Notes under the pieces: model-generated
The model's input: the letters and a program-made list of their open reading frames with translations, nothing else
Told to the model about the DNA's origin: nothing
Databases searched by the model: none
NCBI GenBank assembly: GCA_958448635.1
Contig: CAUDEQ010000019.1
Span: 1-29,681 of the forward strand
Direction: 5' to 3'
DNA: 29,681 bases
Source of the DNA: an uncultured Bacillota bacterium
Lineage (GTDB): Bacteria; Bacillota; Clostridia; Peptostreptococcales; Anaerovoracaceae
Position numbers and translations under genes: made by a program
Shown: piece by piece, positions 1 through 8,532 of the stretch
Layout of the letters: every line of letters starts with the position of its first letter
How positions within the stretch are numbered: the stretch's first letter is position 1

Positions 1-846
1 GTCTATGAGGATGTGATCCTCGTCTGTAAGCTTTTCCAGATCATCCGAGTCCATGATTTTGATATTTTCATAAACCTGTTCTTCCGAGCTCATACCGCTG
101 AGTATCAAGGTTACCTCAGGCATGGCAGCCAGCCACTTGAAGCTCCATTCTGCAGGAGGCCTCCTTACATCTGCGCTGTCCCAGATGCTCTGTATATCGG
201 GCGGTATGTTGGACGTAAGACGCCCACCCTTGAGAGGCTCCATGATTATGACGCCGAGATCTTTTTCGGAAGCAAGCTGCAGACCCTTTACACCTGCTTG
301 CAGCTCCTTATCCATAAAGTTCAGCTGTATCTGGCAGAAATCCCATGTATATGCATCGAGGACCTCTTGAAACAGCTCATAGGAATCATGAAATGAGAAG
401 CCTATATATCTTATTTTGCCGGCAGCCCTCATTTCTTCAAGAAAGGTGAGGAGCTTCAGCTCCTTGGCGCGTTTCCAGTTATCCTGGCTGACGCTGTGAA
501 TGAGGTACATATCGATGCAGTCGACATCCAGCCTTTTCATCTGAATGTTAAACAGCTCTCTCATATGCACTTCATCCTTTGCCAGCCATATGGGCATCTT
601 GTCTGCAAGCAGAACACGTTCTCTGTATCCGTTCTTCAAGGCTTTACCTACGACGATCTCGCTTTTTTCACCATGATATGTGAAGGCCGTGTCCACATAA
701 TTTATTCCCGAATCTATCGCCGCTCTGATGATGCGGATGGCTGCAGTCTCATCTACTTCGCCGTTGGTAGTCTCCGGAAATCTCATGGCACCTATTCCCA
801 GTAGGGAAACGTTTTCATTTATTTTCTTAAAAGTTCGGTATCTCAT
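1..846 (-). CDS. Aldo/keto reductase, partial (3' end beyond the left edge)
   Basis: The reverse strand reads openly from an ATG at 846 to the window edge (282 codons, no stop), so the gene is cut off rather than broken. A good ribosome site (AGAGGAG) lies 7 bases before the ATG. The protein is an NAD(P)H-dependent oxidoreductase of the aldo/keto reductase family. The catalytic tetrad is visible as Asp52 and Tyr57 (in VDTAFTYHG), Lys83 (ADKMP) and His117 (YLIHS). The ADKMP and YLIH wording resembles the clostridial subfamily that carries a C-terminal 4Fe-4S ferredoxin domain; that part would lie outside the window, so it is only expected. The substrate cannot be read from sequence. The gene is divergent from the histidine operon and has its own predicted promoter, so it need not share that function. 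Confidence 0.9.
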   Translation of the reverse strand, partial: MRYRTFKKINENVSLLGIGAMRFPETTNGEVDETAAIRIIRAAIDSGINYVDTAFTYHGEKSEIVVGKALKNGYRERVLLADKMPIWLAKDEVHMRELFNIQMKRLDVDCIDMYLIHSVSQDNWKRAKELKLLTFLEEMRAAGKIRYIGFSFHDSYELFQEVLDAYTWDFCQIQLNFMDKELQAGVKGLQLASEKDLGVIIMEPLKGGRLTSNIPPDIQSIWDSADVRRPPAEWSFKWLAAMPEVTLILSGMSSEEQVYENIKIMDSDDLEKLTDEDHILID

Positions 847-913
847 TGCTTAACTCCTCTTATGCCATATGCTATAGTTGATGCTTCGTAATAATACATA
901 GATACATATAAGG

Positions 914-943
914 ATTATACTTGAAGAAGAGCTTGCCTTGCAA
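914..943 (-). promoter_or_regulatory. Predicted promoter of the aldo/keto reductase gene
   Basis: On the reverse strand a TTGCAA -35 element (943-938) is followed by 18 bases and a perfect TATAAT -10 (919-914). The start of transcription would be near 907, giving an untranslated leader of about 60 bases before the ATG at 846. This is inferred from consensus only. Confidence 0.5.
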
Positions 944-1086
944 TCCATAGCGTAAATTATATGGAAAACAATATAACTTTGATATATTAATAAATATACG
1001 CAATAAAGCAATAATACGTTAAAGTATAACCGCATCAGAGAGTTGCTAATTTTCAAAAAATAGTGGTATTTTTAGGGGATTTTCGG

Positions 1087-1092
1087 TATAAT
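1087..1092 (+). promoter_or_regulatory. Predicted -10 element of the hut operon promoter
   Basis: A perfect TATAAT lies 93 bases before the hutH start codon. The -35 position is poor (TGGTAT, 1064-1069, at 17 bases), which would fit a promoter that needs an activator, but that is inference. Transcription would begin near 1099. Confidence 0.45.
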
Positions 1093-1131
1093 TAAGGAAC
1101 TTGAAATGAATGACTACGATGTGAATAAAAA

Positions 1132-1155
1132 TGCATATAAAAAAATAAATATGCA
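1132..1155 (+). promoter_or_regulatory. Inverted repeat in the hut leader
   Basis: Arms TGCATAT (1132-1138) and ATATGCA (1149-1155) match perfectly around a 10-base A-rich spacer. The repeat lies in the predicted untranslated leader, 16 bases before the hutH ribosome site. It could be a DNA operator, for example for the GntR-type regulator at the end of the operon, or a weak RNA hairpin. Confidence 0.4.
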
Positions 1156-1184
1156 CAGCTGCCTGTTTTGGAAGGAGGCGAGTA

Positions 1185-2711
1185 ATGGCTATTACCATTA
1201 ACGGAAGAGACCTTACTGTAGAAGAAGTGATAAGAGTATGCAGAGAGGGAGAAAAGGTCTATGTTTCAGAGGAAGCACAGAAAGCAGTAAAGAAGGCAAG
1301 AGATTATGTTGAGAAGAAGCTGGATGAAGGTGCGATAATATACGGACTGACAACAGGCTTTGGAAAATTTTCAGACACCTTCGTTTCGAGGGAGGAGACT
1401 GCGGAGCTTCAGAGAAACCTCATAATCAGTCATACGTGTGCCATGGGGGAATCGTTGCCGACACATGTGGTGAGGGCTGTCATGCTCCTGAGATGCAATG
1501 CTCTGTCAAGAGGTAACTCAGGCATCAGACCGGGGACGCTTAATACTCTGGTGGATATGCTGAACAAGGGTGTACATCCGATAATTCCGGAGAAGGGTTC
1601 TTTGGGTGCAAGCGGAGATCTGGCGCCGCTTTCTCACATGGTGCTTACCATGATAGGAGAGGGCAATGCCGAGTACAAGGGCGAAGTGATGCCTGCATCG
1701 GAGGCCATGGCAAAGGCGCAGATCAAGACCGTAAGCCTGGCGGCAAAGGAAGGTCTGGCACTGATAAACGGAACTCAGGTCATGACTGCTGTGGGAATAA
1801 ATGCATTGTACGACACCATGAACCTTGCCAAGGTGGCAGATATTGCGGCAGCCATGACTGCGGAAGCTCTCAACGGAATAAAGAAGGCATACGATCCTAA
1901 GGTACATATTCTCAGAGGACATCAGGGACAGATGGATTCGGCAGAAAACATGAGACAACTTCTGGACGGCAGCGAAAATGCAAAGGAAATAAATCCTGAC
2001 AAAGTACAGGATCCTTATTCTCTCAGATGTGTACCACAGATTCACGGCGCTTCACGAGATGTCATCAAATACGTTTACGATGCTGTCAGCAGGGAAATAA
2101 ATGCGGTGACGGACAATCCGCTGATATTCCCTGACGAGGATGAAGTAATATCGGGAGGGAATTTCCACGGACAGCCTATGGCACTTGCCTTTGATTTTCT
2201 GAAAATGGCAGCAGCTGAGTTTGCCAACGTTTCGGAGAGGAGAAGCGAGCGCCTCATAAACCCTCAGCTTTCAGAAGGGCTGGAGCCTTTCCTTACCAAA
2301 CACGGCGGAGTATGCTCAGGCTTCATGATAGCTCAGTATGCAGCAGCCTCTATGGTTTCCGAAAATAAGGTATATGCGCACCCTGCATGTGTGGATTCCA
2401 TACCATCATCAGGAAATCAGGAGGATCATGTGAGTATGGGAACCACGGCGGCCAGAACGGCGGCTATGATAGTCGATAATGCGCAGAAGGTTCTTGGCAT
2501 AGAGCTCTTTGCAGCCTCTCAAGCCATATGGCTCAGGGGAGAGAAGGGTCTTGCCCCGGCAACTCAGGCAGCATACGATTTCATCAGAAAATCGGTTGAG
2601 CCTGTGGACAGAGATATCGTAATGCACTTCGAACTCAATAAGTTCGATGAGATGATAAAGTCAAACAAGATCGTTGAAGCTGTCGAGAAGGCAGCAGGTC
2701 AGATCAAGTAA
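1185..2711 (+). CDS. hutH: Histidine ammonia-lyase
   Basis: Removes ammonia from L-histidine to give trans-urocanate, the first step of histidine breakdown in the cytoplasm. The 508-residue length is normal for the family. The Ala142-Ser143-Gly144 triad that cyclises into the MIO cofactor is present in GSLGASGDLAPLSH, at the same numbering as in the Pseudomonas enzyme. Tyr53 (IIYGLTTGFG), His83 and the SLRCVPQIHGA region near 280 are also conserved. The ATG at 1185 follows a strong AAGGAGG, which fixes the start. It is the first gene of the hut operon, and hutU follows 13 bases after its stop. His specificity over Tyr or Phe is inferred from His83 and the operon context. Confidence 0.98.
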   Translation: MAITINGRDLTVEEVIRVCREGEKVYVSEEAQKAVKKARDYVEKKLDEGAIIYGLTTGFGKFSDTFVSREETAELQRNLIISHTCAMGESLPTHVVRAVMLLRCNALSRGNSGIRPGTLNTLVDMLNKGVHPIIPEKGSLGASGDLAPLSHMVLTMIGEGNAEYKGEVMPASEAMAKAQIKTVSLAAKEGLALINGTQVMTAVGINALYDTMNLAKVADIAAAMTAEALNGIKKAYDPKVHILRGHQGQMDSAENMRQLLDGSENAKEINPDKVQDPYSLRCVPQIHGASRDVIKYVYDAVSREINAVTDNPLIFPDEDEVISGGNFHGQPMALAFDFLKMAAAEFANVSERRSERLINPQLSEGLEPFLTKHGGVCSGFMIAQYAAASMVSENKVYAHPACVDSIPSSGNQEDHVSMGTTAARTAAMIVDNAQKVLGIELFAASQAIWLRGEKGLAPATQAAYDFIRKSVEPVDRDIVMHFELNKFDEMIKSNKIVEAVEKAAGQIK

Positions 2712-2724
2712 GGAGGCGTACAAA

Positions 2725-4749
2725 ATGTTGGATAATAAAGCTATATCACAGGCTATGACAATCAAGCTAGATAATACCCTTCCGGAATATCCCGCTTTCG
2801 TTGAAGGCCTGAGAAGAGCGCCGGACAGAGGCTTCAGGCTCACCAAGGAGCAGACAAGGGTTGCCCTCAAGAATGCGCTGAGATATGTTCCTGAGGAGCT
2901 GCATGAAACGTTGGCTCCGGAATTCATGGAAGAGCTTAAAACGTACGGAAGAATATATGCCTACAGATACAGGCCCGAAGGTCGTATCTATGGAAAGCCT
3001 ATAGATGAATACAAGGGAAAATGCCTTGAAGGGAAGGCATTCCAGGTTATGATAGACAACAATCTTGACTTTGAGATCGCATTGTACCCTTATGAGCTTG
3101 TCACATACGGGGAGACAGGACAGCCATGCCAGAACTGGCTTCAGTACAGGCTCATCAAGAAATATCTGGAGGAGCTTACAAGGGATCAGACTCTCGTTAT
3201 TGAGTCGGGGCACCCTCTCGGCCTGTTCCCGTCAAAGCCTGAGGCTCCGAGAGTTATCATAACCAATGCTCTCATGGTGGGGATGTTCGATAACATCGAG
3301 GACTGGGAGGTCGCAGAGGAAATGGGCGTTGCCAATTACGGGCAGATGACGGCAGGAGGTTGGATGTACATCGGACCGCAGGGAATAGTTCACGGTACCT
3401 TCAATACCATACTCAATGCAGGAAGAAAGTATCTTGGCGTACCTGAGCAGGGAGATCTTCAGGGATATACCTTCGTCTCCTCCGGTCTTGGCGGAATGTC
3501 GGGCGCTCAGCCAAAGGCTGCCAATATAGCCAACGCCGTAGGCATCTTCGCCGAGGTGGACAGATCGAGGATAGAGACAAGACATAAGCAGGGCTGGGTA
3601 GATGTCATCTGTGAGGATCTGGATGAGGTATTCAAACTTGCAAAGGAGAAGCTGGAGGCAAAGGAAAGCATATCCATAGCGTACTGGGGAAATATAGTGG
3701 ACCTTCTTGAAGCGGCAGTGGAAAAGGGCTTCAAGATCGATCTTCTGTCAGACCAGACTTCATGTCACAACGTATACAACGGTGGATACTGCCCTGTGGG
3801 GCTGACCTTCCAGAAGAGGACAGAGATGCTTCATAAGGACAGGAAGATGTTCTGCGAAATGGTGGACCACTCGCTGAGGAGACATTATGAGGCTATAAAG
3901 AAGCTCACGGGAAAAGGAACGTATTTCTTCGACTATGGGAACTCTTTTATGAAGGCGATGTATGACGCAGGAGTGAAGGAAATTTCAAAGAACGGATACG
4001 ATGAGAAGGACGGCTTCATATGGCCTTCATATGTAGAGGATATTATGGGGCCGATGCTCTTTGACTATGGATACGGTCCATTCAGATGGGTATGTTTGTC
4101 AGGCAAGCCGGAGGATCTTGATGCGACAGATCAGGCGGCCATGGACTGTATAGATCCTGACAGGAGATTCCAGGATAGAGACAACTGGGTATGGATAAGA
4201 GATGCCAAGAAGAACAGGATGGTGGTCGGCACCCAGGCGAGAATACTCTATCAGGATGCAGAGGGCAGAACGAGGATCGCACTTAAATTCAACGAAATGG
4301 TAAGAGAAGGAAAGATCGGACCGGTGATGTTGGGAAGAGATCATCACGATGTCAGCGGTACCGACTCTCCATTCAGAGAAACCTCCAACATCAAGGACGG
4401 CAGCAACGTCATGGCAGATATGGCCACACAGTGCTTTGCAGGAAATGCAGCAAGAGGAATGTCGTTATGCGCACTGCACAACGGTGGCGGCGTAGGCATA
4501 GGCAAGGCCATCAATGGAGGCTTCGGACTGGTGCTTGACGGAAGCGAGAGAATAGACAATATAATCAAGTCCGCCATGATGTGGGATGTAATGGGTGGAG
4601 TTGCCAGAAGAAACTGGGCAAGAAATGAAAACGCACTGTCAACCTCCGTAGAGTACAACAGGAATTATTCCGGACAGGGTCACATAACCATTCCTTATAT
4701 AGCAGACGATGATCTCGTCGATGAAGTTGTAGACAGGTTTTTAAAATAA
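2725..4749 (+). CDS. hutU: Urocanate hydratase (long form)
   Basis: Adds water to urocanate to form 4-imidazolone-5-propionate, using tightly bound NAD+. The protein is 674 residues, close to the long type seen in animals and many Clostridia rather than the roughly 550-residue proteobacterial type. Conserved blocks are visible: the NAD-binding GLGGMSGAQPKA at 254-265, the DQTSCHN...GGYCPVG block near 345-360, and the C-terminal GRDHHD and HNGGGVGIG segments. The frame is open upstream into hutH, but the ATG at 2725 is preceded by AAGGAGG and matches family N-termini, so I use it. Second gene of the hut operon. Confidence 0.96.
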   Translation: MLDNKAISQAMTIKLDNTLPEYPAFVEGLRRAPDRGFRLTKEQTRVALKNALRYVPEELHETLAPEFMEELKTYGRIYAYRYRPEGRIYGKPIDEYKGKCLEGKAFQVMIDNNLDFEIALYPYELVTYGETGQPCQNWLQYRLIKKYLEELTRDQTLVIESGHPLGLFPSKPEAPRVIITNALMVGMFDNIEDWEVAEEMGVANYGQMTAGGWMYIGPQGIVHGTFNTILNAGRKYLGVPEQGDLQGYTFVSSGLGGMSGAQPKAANIANAVGIFAEVDRSRIETRHKQGWVDVICEDLDEVFKLAKEKLEAKESISIAYWGNIVDLLEAAVEKGFKIDLLSDQTSCHNVYNGGYCPVGLTFQKRTEMLHKDRKMFCEMVDHSLRRHYEAIKKLTGKGTYFFDYGNSFMKAMYDAGVKEISKNGYDEKDGFIWPSYVEDIMGPMLFDYGYGPFRWVCLSGKPEDLDATDQAAMDCIDPDRRFQDRDNWVWIRDAKKNRMVVGTQARILYQDAEGRTRIALKFNEMVREGKIGPVMLGRDHHDVSGTDSPFRETSNIKDGSNVMADMATQCFAGNAARGMSLCALHNGGGVGIGKAINGGFGLVLDGSERIDNIIKSAMMWDVMGGVARRNWARNENALSTSVEYNRNYSGQGHITIPYIADDDLVDEVVDRFLK

Positions 4750-4754
4750 AAGGG

Positions 4755-4772
4755 CGCTGCCTGCGTGCAGCG
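4755..4772 (+). repeat. Small hairpin between hutU and hutI
   Basis: CGCTGC and GCAGCG arms (6 bp, 6-base loop) lie in the 37-base gap between the stop of hutU and the start of hutI. No T-run follows, so it is not a full terminator. It could stabilise a processed mRNA end or be chance. Confidence 0.4.
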
Positions 4773-4786
4773 AAAAGGGATGAAAA

Positions 4787-6016
4787 ATGAAATTACTTAT
4801 AAAAAACATCGGCTGTTTGCAGACGCCTACAGGCAGCTACAGTCATAAGGGCAGCAAGCAGGCTCAGAACATCAAGCTGATAGATGCGGCTATAGCCGTC
4901 GAGGACGGTATCATCAGAGAAATAACCCAGGGAGGCCGGCTTCCTCAGGGTGAATTCGACAAAGTGATAGATGCTGAAGGTAAGCTGGTCACTCCGGGGC
5001 TTGTGGATGGCCACACACATCTGGTATTTGGAGGATACAGGCAGAACGAGATTCCGCTGAAGTTGGAGGGGGCTGATTATCTTGATATTCTCAGAGCCGG
5101 AGGAGGCATCCTTGATACTGTGAGAAAAACGAGGGAGGCATCCTTTGAAGAGCTTTACGATAAGAGCGAGGAGTTTCTGGATGAGATGCTTGCGCTGGGC
5201 GTCACCACCTGCGAAGCCAAGAGCGGATACGGCCTCGATCCGGAAAATGAGATCAAAATGCTGGAGGTCATAAAGGCTCTTGATGAGAATCATCCGATGG
5301 ATGTGGCGGCCACGTTTATGGGGGCTCATGCCATCCCTCCTGAATACGAGGGGAGAGGCGATGAGTACATAGATATGCTGTGCGATGAGGTGATACCTGA
5401 GGTGAGAAGGCGTGGTCTTGCCCAGTTCTGCGATGTGTTCTGCGAGGACTCGGTATTCGATGCGGAGCAGAGCAGACGGTATCTGGAGGCAGCAAGAAGT
5501 CAGGGCTTCGAGCTGAAGATACACGCAGATGAGATTGAGGATATAGGCGGCTCGAAGCTGGCGGGAGAAATGGAAGCCATATCGGCAGAGCATCTTATCG
5601 CTGCAGGCGATGAAGGAATGGATTCCATGGCAAAGGGAGGAACATCGGCAATGCTGCTTCCGGCAACATCCTTCTATCTCGGTAAAAATTACGCACCTGC
5701 CAAGACGATGATAGAAAAGGGCATCCCTGTATGTATCGCAAGCGATTTTAATCCGGGCTCATGTCCGTCTCTCAATCTGCAGCTGGCAATCAACCTGGGA
5801 TATCTTAAGTACAGGATGACTCCGGAGGAAATACTGACGGCGGTTACGATTAATCCGGCATGCGCCATCGACAGAGGAGATCTCATAGGAAGTCTGGAAG
5901 AAGGCAAGCAGGCTGATATAGTGATATGGAATGCGCCGGATATGGAAATGCTGTGCTATAGATTCGGATCCAATTTGGCTGAGACTGTTATAAAAAAAGG
6001 AGAAATAGTTAAATGA
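4787..6016 (+). CDS. hutI: Imidazolonepropionase
   Basis: Hydrolyses imidazolone-5-propionate to N-formimino-L-glutamate, the third step of the pathway. It is a 409-residue amidohydrolase with a (beta/alpha)8 barrel. The metal ligands are visible: His76 and His78 in VDGHTHLVFGG, His246 in LKIHADEIED and Asp320 in ASDFNPGSCPS. These numbers nearly coincide with those of the Bacillus enzyme. The ATG at 4787 follows an AAAGGGA ribosome site. Its stop overlaps the next start codon (ATGA), indicating tight translational coupling. Confidence 0.97.
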   Translation: MKLLIKNIGCLQTPTGSYSHKGSKQAQNIKLIDAAIAVEDGIIREITQGGRLPQGEFDKVIDAEGKLVTPGLVDGHTHLVFGGYRQNEIPLKLEGADYLDILRAGGGILDTVRKTREASFEELYDKSEEFLDEMLALGVTTCEAKSGYGLDPENEIKMLEVIKALDENHPMDVAATFMGAHAIPPEYEGRGDEYIDMLCDEVIPEVRRRGLAQFCDVFCEDSVFDAEQSRRYLEAARSQGFELKIHADEIEDIGGSKLAGEMEAISAEHLIAAGDEGMDSMAKGGTSAMLLPATSFYLGKNYAPAKTMIEKGIPVCIASDFNPGSCPSLNLQLAINLGYLKYRMTPEEILTAVTINPACAIDRGDLIGSLEEGKQADIVIWNAPDMEMLCYRFGSNLAETVIKKGEIVK

Positions 6017-6639
6017 AGCTTATAGATTTAAAATTAAAGGAATATCTGGATATACTTCTTTCCGATGCACCGGCTCCGGGCGGCGGCTCGGTGAGCGCTC
6101 TGACTGGGGCGCAAGCGGCAGCGCTTATGGGAATGGTATGCGACCTTACCACCGGTAAGGAAAAGTACGCTGATTTTCATGAGACATGCAAGGTCGCCAA
6201 GGTCAAGGCAGATCTGCTGTACAGAGGCTTTGCGGAGGGTATAGACAGAGATACCGAGGCATATAATCTCGTTGCGGCGGCATTTAAGATGCCAAAGGAT
6301 ACCGACGAGGAAAAGGCAGCCAGAAGGAAGGCCATAGCCGATGGAACATTGGAGGCCACAAAGGTGCCGTTCAGCGTGATGAAGATGGCAGACGAAGGCC
6401 TTGAGTTGGCAAAGAAGCTTACAGGCAGCATCAATCCCAATACGGCCAGTGATCTGGGCGTTGCCGTCCTCAATCTGATAACGTGTATGAAGGGCGCATG
6501 GCTCAACGTGAAGATCAACCTCCCCGGCGTCAAGGATGAGGCCCTGGCGGCAGAGTACAGGGAAAAAGGCGAGGCCATGGTGAAGAAGGGGGAGACCCTG
6601 GCAGCAGAGCTTTATGCGGAAATCGCAGGGGATCTTTAG
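6013..6639 (+). CDS. fchA: Formimidoyltetrahydrofolate cyclodeaminase
   Basis: Converts 5-formimino-THF to 5,10-methenyl-THF and ammonia. The 208-residue helical protein belongs to the FTCD C-terminal family; the signature APAPGGGSVSALTGAQAAAL spans about 19-38. In animals this domain is fused to the formiminotransferase; here the two are separate neighbouring genes, as in other Clostridia. Its start overlaps the hutI stop by four bases. With ftcD it ends histidine breakdown in one-carbon folate rather than formamide, which fits the absence of a hutG-type hydrolase in the operon. Confidence 0.95.
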   Translation: MKLIDLKLKEYLDILLSDAPAPGGGSVSALTGAQAAALMGMVCDLTTGKEKYADFHETCKVAKVKADLLYRGFAEGIDRDTEAYNLVAAAFKMPKDTDEEKAARRKAIADGTLEATKVPFSVMKMADEGLELAKKLTGSINPNTASDLGVAVLNLITCMKGAWLNVKINLPGVKDEALAAEYREKGEAMVKKGETLAAELYAEIAGDL

Positions 6640-6692
6640 AGGTGTTAATATTATAGAAATGCCGCAGCGGACGGCTTTAAAGGAGGAGAAAA

Positions 6693-7589
6693 ATGGCAAA
6701 AATTATCGAAAGCATACCTAACATCAGCGAAGGAAGAAACAAAGACATCATAGAGGCATGTGTTGATCAGATAAGAAATACACCGGGCTGTACATTGCTC
6801 AACTACTCATCGGATCCGAGCCATAACAGGACGGTAATAACATATATGGGAAGTCCTGAGGGCTGCGAGGAAGCCAGTGTCAAGCTGGCTAAGAAGGCAG
6901 TGGAGCTCATCGATCTGACCAAGCATCAGGGAGAGCATCCGAGAATGGGCTGCGTCGACGTAATGCCGTTTGTTCCCATCAAGGAAGCCACCATGGATGA
7001 GTGCGTCGAGCTGTCACAGAGAGTAGGAGAACGTATTGCGAAGGAGGCTGATCTTCCTGTATTTCTTTATGAGAAGTCAGCCACGGCACCTCACAGACAG
7101 AATCTGGCAAAGGTGAGAAAGGGACAGTTCGAGGGAATGGCTGAAAAGGTAAAGGACCCCGACTGGATCCCTGACTTCGGAGGACAGAGGATACACCCTA
7201 CAGGCGGAGCTGTATGCGTGGGAGCCAGACCTCCGCTCATCGCCTACAATATCAACCTGGGTACAGACAATCTGGAAATAGCCACCAAGATAGGAAAGAT
7301 AATAAGAGAATCATCCGGCGGACTTAAATGTGTCAAAGCAATGGGCGTTATGCTGGAAGAGAGAAACATAGCGCAGGTTTCCATAAATATGACGGACTTC
7401 ACGGTAACTCCTCTTCACAGAGTTACGGAGCTTGTAAGAAACGAGGCGGCAAGATACGGAGTACCTGTCATAGGAACTGAGCTCATCGGTTTGGCGCCGA
7501 TGCAGGCGCTGTTCGATGCAGCAGAGTATTATCTGCAGATAGAGGATTTCGATCCTGCTGTTCAGGTAATCGAAAACCATCTGCTGTAA
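6693..7589 (+). CDS. ftcD: Glutamate formimidoyltransferase
   Basis: Transfers the formimino group of N-formimino-L-glutamate to tetrahydrofolate, releasing glutamate. The 298-residue protein matches the N-terminal transferase half of animal FTCD. The catalytic His82 is present in HQGEHPRMGCVDV, and the N-terminus ESIPNISEGRN and DPSHNRTVIT are typical. AAAGGAGG lies just before the ATG. The 53-base gap after fchA has no terminator, so the gene is in the same transcript. Methenyl-THF made by the pair can feed formate and ATP formation elsewhere in the genome, which is inferred from known anaerobes. Confidence 0.97.
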   Translation: MAKIIESIPNISEGRNKDIIEACVDQIRNTPGCTLLNYSSDPSHNRTVITYMGSPEGCEEASVKLAKKAVELIDLTKHQGEHPRMGCVDVMPFVPIKEATMDECVELSQRVGERIAKEADLPVFLYEKSATAPHRQNLAKVRKGQFEGMAEKVKDPDWIPDFGGQRIHPTGGAVCVGARPPLIAYNINLGTDNLEIATKIGKIIRESSGGLKCVKAMGVMLEERNIAQVSINMTDFTVTPLHRVTELVRNEAARYGVPVIGTELIGLAPMQALFDAAEYYLQIEDFDPAVQVIENHLL

Positions 7590-7620
7590 CCTTCGTATCA
7601 CAAGGTAAAGGAGCGGTATT

Positions 7621-8313
7621 GTGTGGAAAAAGGCAATTACAGGCGAAGCGTCGCTGGCAAAGGAAATCACGGATGTTATGCGTGACAGAATCATAAACGG
7701 CGAATATGCCATGGGCGAAAAGCTGATAGAGAACAAGCTGGCAGAAGAGCTTAAGGTCAGCAGGACGCCTGTGAGAGATGCCTTCAGGCAGCTGGCAAAG
7801 GAGCAGCTGGTGGATTACGTTCCCAATAAGGGCTGCTTTGCCAAGGGCTTCAGCAACAAGGACATGGAGGACATATATGCGGTGAGGAAGGCTGTGGAAC
7901 AGCTGGCAATAACGTGGGCCATCGAAAATGCCGATGACCGCCAGCTGCTTGAGCTGTCGCAGCAGCTTGAGCTGATGAGCTTCTACACCGAGAATAATTC
8001 ATACGCCAGGCTGCTGGAGGCCAATGAGGAGTTTCACAACATGATATATCAGATGACCGGCAGCAGATTCATCGTCCAGATATTGAAAACTTATCAGGAT
8101 TATGTGCATATAGCCAGAAAAAGCACCTTGAAAAAGGAAGAGGATCTTCCGGCAATATACCGTGAACACGAAGCTATATACAAGGCCATCGCAGACAGGA
8201 ATGTCGCAGAGGCTGAGGCGGCTGTCGGAATTCATATGGATAACACTGCCGGAAGGGCCAGGGAAAGATGGATTGAAAACAATGAGCAGAAGCAGCAGCC
8301 GGAAAAATCATGA
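7621..8313 (+). CDS. GntR-family (FadR/FCD) transcriptional regulator
   Basis: A 230-residue regulator. The N-terminal winged helix-turn-helix (about 10-75, with LAEELKVSRTPVRDAFRQLAKEQLV) is of the GntR type. The C-terminal all-helical FCD ligand domain (about 80-215) keeps spaced histidines (EEFHNMI, YVHIARK, GIHMDN) that often bind a metal. Translation starts at GTG 7621, seven bases after AAAGGAG. It lies 31 bases after ftcD and before a terminator, so it is probably the last gene of the hut operon. The simplest reading is control of that operon by histidine, urocanate or a later intermediate, but the ligand is not known. Classical HutP or HutC is absent here. Confidence 0.93.
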   Translation: MWKKAITGEASLAKEITDVMRDRIINGEYAMGEKLIENKLAEELKVSRTPVRDAFRQLAKEQLVDYVPNKGCFAKGFSNKDMEDIYAVRKAVEQLAITWAIENADDRQLLELSQQLELMSFYTENNSYARLLEANEEFHNMIYQMTGSRFIVQILKTYQDYVHIARKSTLKKEEDLPAIYREHEAIYKAIADRNVAEAEAAVGIHMDNTAGRARERWIENNEQKQQPEKS

Positions 8314-8330
8314 TAAAGAATAATGAATTG

Positions 8331-8367
8331 AGGAGAGCCTTTTCTTAAACAGAGGGGCTCTTTTTTT
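8331..8367 (+). terminator. Rho-independent terminator of the hut operon
   Basis: AGAGCC (8334-8339) pairs with GGCTCT (8356-8361) and is followed by a run of T to 8367. It sits 20 bases after the regulator stop codon and separates the hut operon from the yabP group. Confidence 0.8.
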
Positions 8368-8400
8368 CGATTGCACAGCAAAACAACCGTAGAACAACAT

Positions 8401-8433
8401 GATATCAGCACAAACCTGTGTTAAGCTGATATT
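8401..8433 (+). repeat. Inverted repeat upstream of yabP
   Basis: GATATCAGC (8401-8409) and GCTGATATT (8425-8433) form a 9-bp stem (eight pairs plus one wobble) around 15 bases. The right arm overlaps the putative sigma-E -35 element, so it may be an operator. It has no T-run, so it is not a simple terminator. Confidence 0.5.
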
Positions 8434-8454
8434 CAATATTCAATCTTATACATA
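8427..8454 (+). promoter_or_regulatory. Putative sigma-E-type promoter of yabP-yabQ
   Basis: TGATATT (8427-8433), 13 bases, then TATACATA (8447-8454) resembles the sporulation sigma-E consensus (about TCATATT and CATACAAT). In Bacillus subtilis yabP and yabQ are transcribed by sigma-E in the mother cell, which supports the reading. Spacing and sequence are not perfect. Confidence 0.45.
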
Positions 8455-8532
8455 GGACAGCTCCGGATACGGTAGATTTTGATTCTAGAGGCAAAAGCAC
8501 CTTAATATATTCTATTGTAAGGAGGTGCTGAT

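Larger units (their letters stand above)
847..1184. other. Divergent intergenic region between the aldo/keto reductase and hutH
   Basis: This 338-base AT-rich region holds both divergent promoters and no credible gene; the short reverse reading frame in it has no ribosome site and no recognisable protein. Besides the promoters it contains a 16-base AT palindrome (983-998, TATATT/AATATA arms), a 13-base direct repeat across the hut promoter (1065-1077 and 1085-1097) and an inverted repeat in the hut leader (1132-1155). Confidence 0.7.

Noticed and set aside
1518..2045. Minus-strand frame of 175 codons inside hutH
   Set aside because: It is a shadow of hutH, which carries the complete ammonia-lyase motif set on the plus strand.
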